DNA of 64,000 nucleotides from Ferrimonas marina (lineage in GTDB: Bacteria; Pseudomonadota; Gammaproteobacteria; Enterobacterales; Shewanellaceae): positions 620,001 through 684,000 of the forward strand of contig NZ_FQXG01000001.1 of NCBI RefSeq assembly GCF_900129905.1, read 5' to 3'. The position numbers and the translations under genes were made by a program. Of this stretch, positions 60,261 to 64,000 are shown piece after piece. Every line of letters starts with the position of its first letter. The stretch's first letter is position 1. Below the pieces are notes generated by a model. The model searched no databases and was not told the DNA's origin. It saw only the letters and a list, made by a program, of their open reading frames with translations.

Positions 60261-60304
60261 CCCAGCCTCTCTCTTTTGAGGAACCTCAAACAGGGAGAAT
60301 CCCC

Positions 60305-60604
60305 ATGAGTCAATCCAAGCCCCTCAGCACCACACTGGCCGGCGTCATGGCCGTCAGCTTCACCCTTGCCTCGGCCCAAGCCCTGGCGGTGCCAGACCAA
60401 CCCAAGAACTGGGAGAAATGCGCCGGAGTGGCGATGAAAGGGATGAACGACTGCGGCTCGCTGGATGGCAAACACAGCTGCGCCGGTCAGGCCGAGAAGG
60501 ACAACGACCCCAACGAGTGGGTGTATGTCCCCGAGGGCACCTGCGCCAAGATTGGCGGTACCGTGGCCAAGGTGAAGCCTGCCAAGGACAATGACGCTGG
60601 TTAA
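60305..60604 (+). CDS. bufA: Bufferin precursor (DUF2282, BufA1-like)
   Basis: The 99-residue precursor has a signal peptide (ending near SAQALA) and a DUF2282 core with Cys at 39, 50, 59 and 80: EKCAGVAMKGMNDCG, HSCAGQA, EWVYVPEGTCAKIGG. In characterised bufferins, core cysteines are converted by the DUF692/DUF2063 pair to 5-thiooxazoles that bind copper after export to the periplasm. GGGAGA precedes the ATG. The stop overlaps the next start. Confidence 0.92.
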   Translation: MSQSKPLSTTLAGVMAVSFTLASAQALAVPDQPKNWEKCAGVAMKGMNDCGSLDGKHSCAGQAEKDNDPNEWVYVPEGTCAKIGGTVAKVKPAKDNDAG

Positions 60605-61460
60605 CCCCATGAAGCTCACGTGCGCCAGCATCAGTCTGCGAGAGCCTCACATGGCCGAGTTGCTGGCGCGCGAATTGCCCCTGCCCTATCTGGAGGTCAT
60701 GGCCGATAACTTCCTCAGCGGCCGTGGCCCGCACTACCATCTGCTTAAACAACTGGCCGAGCGCTACCCCATCGAGCTGCACTGCGTCGGCTTCTCCTTC
60801 GGCTCGACTCTCGACCCAGACTATCTCAAGGCAATAGCCCGTTTGGCCGTCGATCTGAACGCCCGTAGCGTCTCTGACCATCTCAGCCTCTCCGCCGTGC
60901 CCGGCGGTTTTGTCCACGACCTGCTACCGGTGACCTATCAAGAGAGCAGCCTGCAGGTGTTGTGCGACAACCTTGGCCGCACCCAGGAGGTGCTATCGCA
61001 ACCCTTGCGCCTGGAAAACCCCTCTCGTTACCTCTCCTACCAGGCTGATTGCCTCACCGAAGGCGAGATGATGACCGAGCTGCACCGACGCTGCGGCATC
61101 GAGGTGCTTCTGGACATCAACAACCTCTATGTCACCGGCCACAACCTGGGTATCGAGCCAGAGGCTTTGATGGCCGACTACCCAGCGGCCGCCGTTCGGC
61201 AGTACCACCTGGCCGGACACGCCCAGCAGCCGCCCCTGCTGCTGGACAATCACGGCAATACCGTGAGCGAGCCGGTATGGCAGCTGTATCAACAGGCGCT
61301 GGAAAGCTTCGGGGTACATCCAACGGTGATCGAATGGGACGACGACCTGCCAGCGCTGGATACCCTGCTGGGTGAAGCCCGGCAGGCGGAGCGCTTTGCT
61401 ACCCGCCAAGGAGATCGAACTGAAATAGGCGGGATGGATAGAGCGAGTGGGATCGGCTGA
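60591..61460 (+). CDS. bufB: Multinuclear non-haem iron oxidase BufB (DUF692 family)
   Basis: The 289-residue TIM-barrel enzyme has the DUF692 markers YLEVMADNFL, HCVGFSFGS, SDHLSLS, RLENPSRYLSY, VLLDINNLYVTGHN, QYHLAGHAQQ and TVIEWDDDLPAL. His, Asp and Glu residues in these segments bind two or three iron atoms. MNIO enzymes oxidise peptide cysteines with dioxygen. AAGGACA lies before the ATG at 60591, inside the end of bufA; a second ATG at 60609 is possible. Confidence 0.93.
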   Translation: MTLVNPMKLTCASISLREPHMAELLARELPLPYLEVMADNFLSGRGPHYHLLKQLAERYPIELHCVGFSFGSTLDPDYLKAIARLAVDLNARSVSDHLSLSAVPGGFVHDLLPVTYQESSLQVLCDNLGRTQEVLSQPLRLENPSRYLSYQADCLTEGEMMTELHRRCGIEVLLDINNLYVTGHNLGIEPEALMADYPAAAVRQYHLAGHAQQPPLLLDNHGNTVSEPVWQLYQQALESFGVHPTVIEWDDDLPALDTLLGEARQAERFATRQGDRTEIGGMDRASGIG

Positions 61461-62179
61461 TGGACCCCCTCAAGGCCTTTGACCAGCGCGGCGAGTCTGC
61501 CTTTGCCCAACAGGGCGAGGCACTGCAGCAAGCCCTGGCCATCTATCAGCAGAACCGACAGGGGGTGACCCAGCGGGCGGTGGAGCTTACCTACCCGTTA
61601 AGCCAAACCCTGCTAGGACCAGAGCACTTTGGCCCTATGGCCAGGGCCTTTTGCCACCAGGTCGAGGTGCCGCGGGATCTCAATAAAATCGGCGAAACCT
61701 TGCTGCCCTGGCTACTCAGCCAGCCCTCGGGCCTTGCGCTATGCCAGGATTTTCCTTTTCTGCCGACCCTGCTGCGCTACGAGTGGGCCTTTCATCGCGC
61801 ATACTATGCGCCCAACGCCTATCCCCTCTCGCTCGCGGATTGCGATGCCTGGCTACAATCCCCCCAAGGACAGCCCCCCTGGCGTTGCCACCCTAGCTTA
61901 AGCCTGCTCACCAGCCGCTACCCCTTGATGGAGATTGTCCAGTGCCTGAAAGCGTTACAGCGGGGGGAGACAGCGGAGTTGGTGATAGATAGGCAACCGC
62001 GACAAACCTGGGCGATATGGCCAAGCCTGGATGCGGTGGAGCAAGCGCTGGTGACTCATGAGCAGCGCCAACTGCTTAACTGGCTGCGCCGGCCTAACCC
62101 TCAGTCGCTAACCCCTGCACTCTTTGCCCCCATGCCAGAGCTGCTCGCCCGAGGTTGGCTGGCGGCACGGGATAACTAG
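61460..62179 (+). CDS. bufC: BufC-type partner protein (DUF2063 domain)
   Basis: The 239-residue protein matches the DUF2063 partner of MNIO enzymes. It has an N-terminal helical domain (LQQALAIYQQNRQGVTQRAVELTYPLSQTLLG) and a C-terminal RRE-like segment. It is needed with BufB for peptide modification. Its ATG overlaps the bufB stop as TGATG, so the pair is translationally coupled. It is the last gene of the operon; no DoxX gene follows. Confidence 0.9.
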   Translation: MDPLKAFDQRGESAFAQQGEALQQALAIYQQNRQGVTQRAVELTYPLSQTLLGPEHFGPMARAFCHQVEVPRDLNKIGETLLPWLLSQPSGLALCQDFPFLPTLLRYEWAFHRAYYAPNAYPLSLADCDAWLQSPQGQPPWRCHPSLSLLTSRYPLMEIVQCLKALQRGETAELVIDRQPRQTWAIWPSLDAVEQALVTHEQRQLLNWLRRPNPQSLTPALFAPMPELLARGWLAARDN

Positions 62180-62418
62180 ACTCTAAAAGCTAAACCTTAT
62201 AGCGGCCTATAACCGACTTACTTCCTTTGTACTGAAGTACGTCCCAATGAGCCAGCACTACAGCTCGAGTACAGTGTGTACCCTCATTACATAGGTTTTA
62301 AGCCGTTGATTGCCATAGGTTCACTTGATAGATTGTCTAGTATTAGTACCTAAGACAATTATGCGGCAAGCTTATCCCGCATAAGCGGTAGCTAAACTCA
62401 ACACCACGGTTAGAAGCC

Positions 62419-62736
62419 ATGAATAGAACATGTCCAAACTGTCTTACTAAATCGCTGAAGCTAAATTTAATTAGTTCGAATGCGAGAATTAGGTGCTCTA
62501 ATTGCGCGTTTCAATTCGAACACTCAATACTTCAACAATCCTTAGCGCACTGGTTGTCTTGTGCTTTTATTGCTACAGCGCCGATTGCAGGCCTTTTGAT
62601 GCGGAGCTGGACTGTATTCATAGCCCTAATGGTCGTAGTGCCGTGGATAGTATTTATTATATTTATATTCAACTCTTCTCTTTACCCTGTTGGATTCAGG
62701 GCAAAAGTAGCCGAGATTAAGAAAGATGGCTTATAA
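62419..62736 (+). CDS. Zinc-ribbon membrane protein, low GC
   Basis: Unrecognised 105-residue protein. A zinc ribbon (CPNCLTKSLKLN, RCSNCAF) is followed by two membrane helices (LSCAFIATAPIAGLLM, FIALMVVVPWIVFIIFIF). Base composition is clearly lower in GC than the rest of the window, suggesting acquisition. A GTTAGAAGCC element lies right before the ATG and TAACAAG begins at the stop, which recalls gene-cassette ends, but no attC site was found. Confidence 0.6.
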   Translation: MNRTCPNCLTKSLKLNLISSNARIRCSNCAFQFEHSILQQSLAHWLSCAFIATAPIAGLLMRSWTVFIALMVVVPWIVFIIFIFNSSLYPVGFRAKVAEIKKDGL

Positions 62737-62966
62737 CAAGTCAAGACAGCTCGAACGTCTCGCACCGGAATTGGCTGCAGATAGACCCTGCGGCAGAGTG
62801 GTTTGGTTGTAAAGGTCGGTATGCGGCACCATACGAAACAGCGAATGTCACCTTTGGCCTGATTTAATTAATACCACTATTAGCCTTTTAGCTTAGCAGC
62901 CATAATCAATCAACCCTGACCTTTTTCTTCCTACCAATCTCTTTATTGCCATAAAAATCGAATCAT

Positions 62967-62985
62967 GCCGCCAATGGGTGGCGGC
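62967..62985 (-). terminator. Terminator-like hairpin after the SEC-C gene
   Basis: GCCGCC/GGCGGC stem with a 7-base loop. On the minus strand it is followed by a short AT stretch (ATTCGATTTTTATGG). It lies 14 bp past the stop of the SEC-C gene. Confidence 0.4.
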
Positions 62986-62998
62986 ACTGGAATCGCTT

Positions 62999-63331
62999 TT
63001 AACCGCAACACTTCTTATATTTTTTTCCGCTACCACAGAGACAGGGGTCATTTCGGTTGGGTGTTTTCTCAAACACCGCAGTCTTTGGCTTGTTCAGTAG
63101 GGTATCAAGCTCAATGGTGTTTTCTTCCTGCTCTTTATCTACGGTAATATTTGCGCAGATCGAGTGTTCCTCAATAATGGCTTCAATCTCTTCTTTGCGT
63201 GCATCGGTAGAGACAACGATAGAGATGGGCGCTTCTTCCGTACCTGCCTTGACGTCGCGGTTCACGTTGTAACCTGACATCACGTAATTTTGTCGAGCAT
63301 CGATTCGACCTTTGTAAAACATCTTAGACAT
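62999..63331 (-). CDS. PBPRA1643-family SWIM/SEC-C metal-binding protein
   Basis: The 110-residue protein ends with the SEC-C zinc motif [18 protein letters not shown]. The body ([30 protein letters not shown], then [19 protein letters not shown]) matches the PBPRA1643 family common in Vibrio and Shewanella. The function is unknown; the SEC-C motif binds zinc in SecA. It has lower GC than the left part of the window. Confidence 0.88.
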   Translation of the reverse strand: MSKMFYKGRIDARQNYVMSGYNVNRDVKAGTEEAPISIVVSTDARKEEIEAIIEEHSICANITVDKEQEENTIELDTLLNKPKTAVFEKTPNRNDPCLCGSGKKYKKCCG

Positions 63332-63538
63332 GCTGGTACTCTTTGCAGTGGGTACGGAAAAGGAGCAGGGATTATACGTGTTGCGCTGAAATGATAAAGC
63401 CCTGACTTGGACAATAGCTAACTATAGCGGGACAGCGCTTTGGCGAAGGCTCTTTAGCCTGACACGTCAACATGGCCGCCCACCGTCATTCGGGCTGTAC
63501 CCGCAGGACTCTCCCTCTCGCGCAGCGCCTAAGAAACG

Positions 63539-63566
63539 AAAACGCCGCCCCTTTGGGCGGCGTTTT
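63539..63566. terminator. Bidirectional terminator near the S9 peptidase gene
   Basis: AAAACGCCGCCC, loop CTTT, GGGCGGCGTTTT: a perfect 12-bp stem with T-runs on both strands, 20 bp past the peptidase stop. Confidence 0.92.
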
Positions 63567-63585
63567 GCTTGAATAGACTGCCGAA

Positions 63586-64000
63586 TCACTCGGAGTCTTC
63601 GGCCTTGCTGTCAGCGTCAGTCCAGCGCTGCATCCAGCCCAGTACGTGGCTGTACCACTGCTCCAGGTTGTCTTTGTTGAGGATCCAGTGGTTCTCCTCC
63701 TCCCAGACAACCAACTCAGACGGGATGTTCTTGCGCTGCAGCACGGTGTATGCGGCCAGGCCCTGCTCCAGCGGCACCCGGTAATCCTTGGCCCCGTGCA
63801 GCACCAGCATCGGCGTGTTCCACTTATCGATGTGGTTAACCGGGTTGAACTGCTCGTAGCGCTCCTGGGCATCCCAGTAGCTGCCACCGAACTCATACTC
63901 CGGGAACCACAGCTCTTCGGTCACCATGTAGAAGCTGCGCATATCAAACAGGCCAGCATGGTTCACCAGGCACTTGAAGCCTTCCGGCCACTGCCCGGCA
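63586..64000 (-). CDS. S9-family serine peptidase, C-terminal part (runs off the right edge)
   Basis: The 137 C-terminal codons of a prolyl oligopeptidase-family enzyme (DPP5/acylaminoacyl-peptidase type). HGAKDYRVPLEQGLAAY holds the catalytic Asp and EEENHWILN the catalytic His. NPVNHIDKWNTPMLVLHG is the usual strand before the Asp. The catalytic Ser lies beyond the window. The N-terminal beta-propeller and signal peptide are not visible. Confidence 0.93.
   Translation of the reverse strand, partial: AGQWPEGFKCLVNHAGLFDMRSFYMVTEELWFPEYEFGGSYWDAQERYEQFNPVNHIDKWNTPMLVLHGAKDYRVPLEQGLAAYTVLQRKNIPSELVVWEEENHWILNKDNLEQWYSHVLGWMQRWTDADSKAEDSE

Noticed and set aside
62734-62830. Possible integron attC site after the zinc-ribbon gene
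   Set aside because: TAACAAG at the stop looks right, but no matching GTTRRRY end or internal palindrome follows within a plausible distance, and no integrase is in the window.

Overview
The window looks like chromosomal DNA of a marine gammaproteobacterium of the Alteromonadales type (Ferrimonas or a Shewanella relative would fit). This is inferred from high-GC coding sequence, a second EF-G gene, an exported split-Soret-type cytochrome, a SEC-C protein of the PBPRA1643 type and a BufABC operon. No rRNA, tRNA, CRISPR array, prophage or complete insertion sequence was seen. The sequence is almost entirely coding, apart from a lower-GC stretch at about 62.2-63.4 kb.

Left part (0-14.8 kb): the 5' end of nrdD with two NrdR boxes and an FNR-type box; mtfA; a heptamer tandem repeat; an alkaline phosphatase lipoprotein with a PHO-box-like element; a PPP phosphatase; a GNAT enzyme; a TrhA/hemolysin III protein; lpp facing an L,D-transpeptidase that could anchor it to peptidoglycan; a rhomboid protease; a divergent Lon-type protease; YgjV; a lytic transglycosylase; a cupin; and TruC.

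The 14.8-23.8 kb region is the most coherent metabolic locus: an isoaspartyl dipeptidase (IadA), a YfcC-type permease, a TonB-dependent receptor preceded by an unlisted 24-codon aromatic/acidic mini-gene, an exported cyanophycinase-family peptidase whose start codon abuts a perfect ArgR-type palindrome, and an exported amidohydrolase of the Xaa-Arg/Xaa-Pro dipeptidase type. Together they read as a scavenging pathway for cyanophycin (multi-arginyl-poly-aspartate) or related arginine-rich isopeptides.

Middle part (23.9-41.8 kb): an RlpA lipoprotein; a ToxR/ToxS-like membrane regulator pair; a split-Soret cytochrome with a small lipoprotein behind a CRP-type site; a Vgb-like propeller; a stand-alone EF-G with highly biased codon use; a DUF4239 protein; an FAD oxidoreductase; a FadL-type porin; hrpA translationally coupled to an exported nucleoside hydrolase; and a YqjD/YqjE/AI-2E membrane operon.

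Right part (41.8-64 kb): an overlapping minor-pilin operon with an oversized PilX-like protein and no PilY1; a CAP-domain lipoprotein; a short CstA; a MITE-like element; an OprB porin; folE; a GFA protein; a serine hydrolase; a HAD phosphatase; an LpxR-like lipid A deacylase; an SDR; a 35-codon membrane peptide; an exported HExxH protease; a bufferin operon (bufABC) for a copper-binding modified peptide; a low-GC zinc-ribbon membrane gene; a SEC-C protein; and the 3' end of an S9 peptidase.
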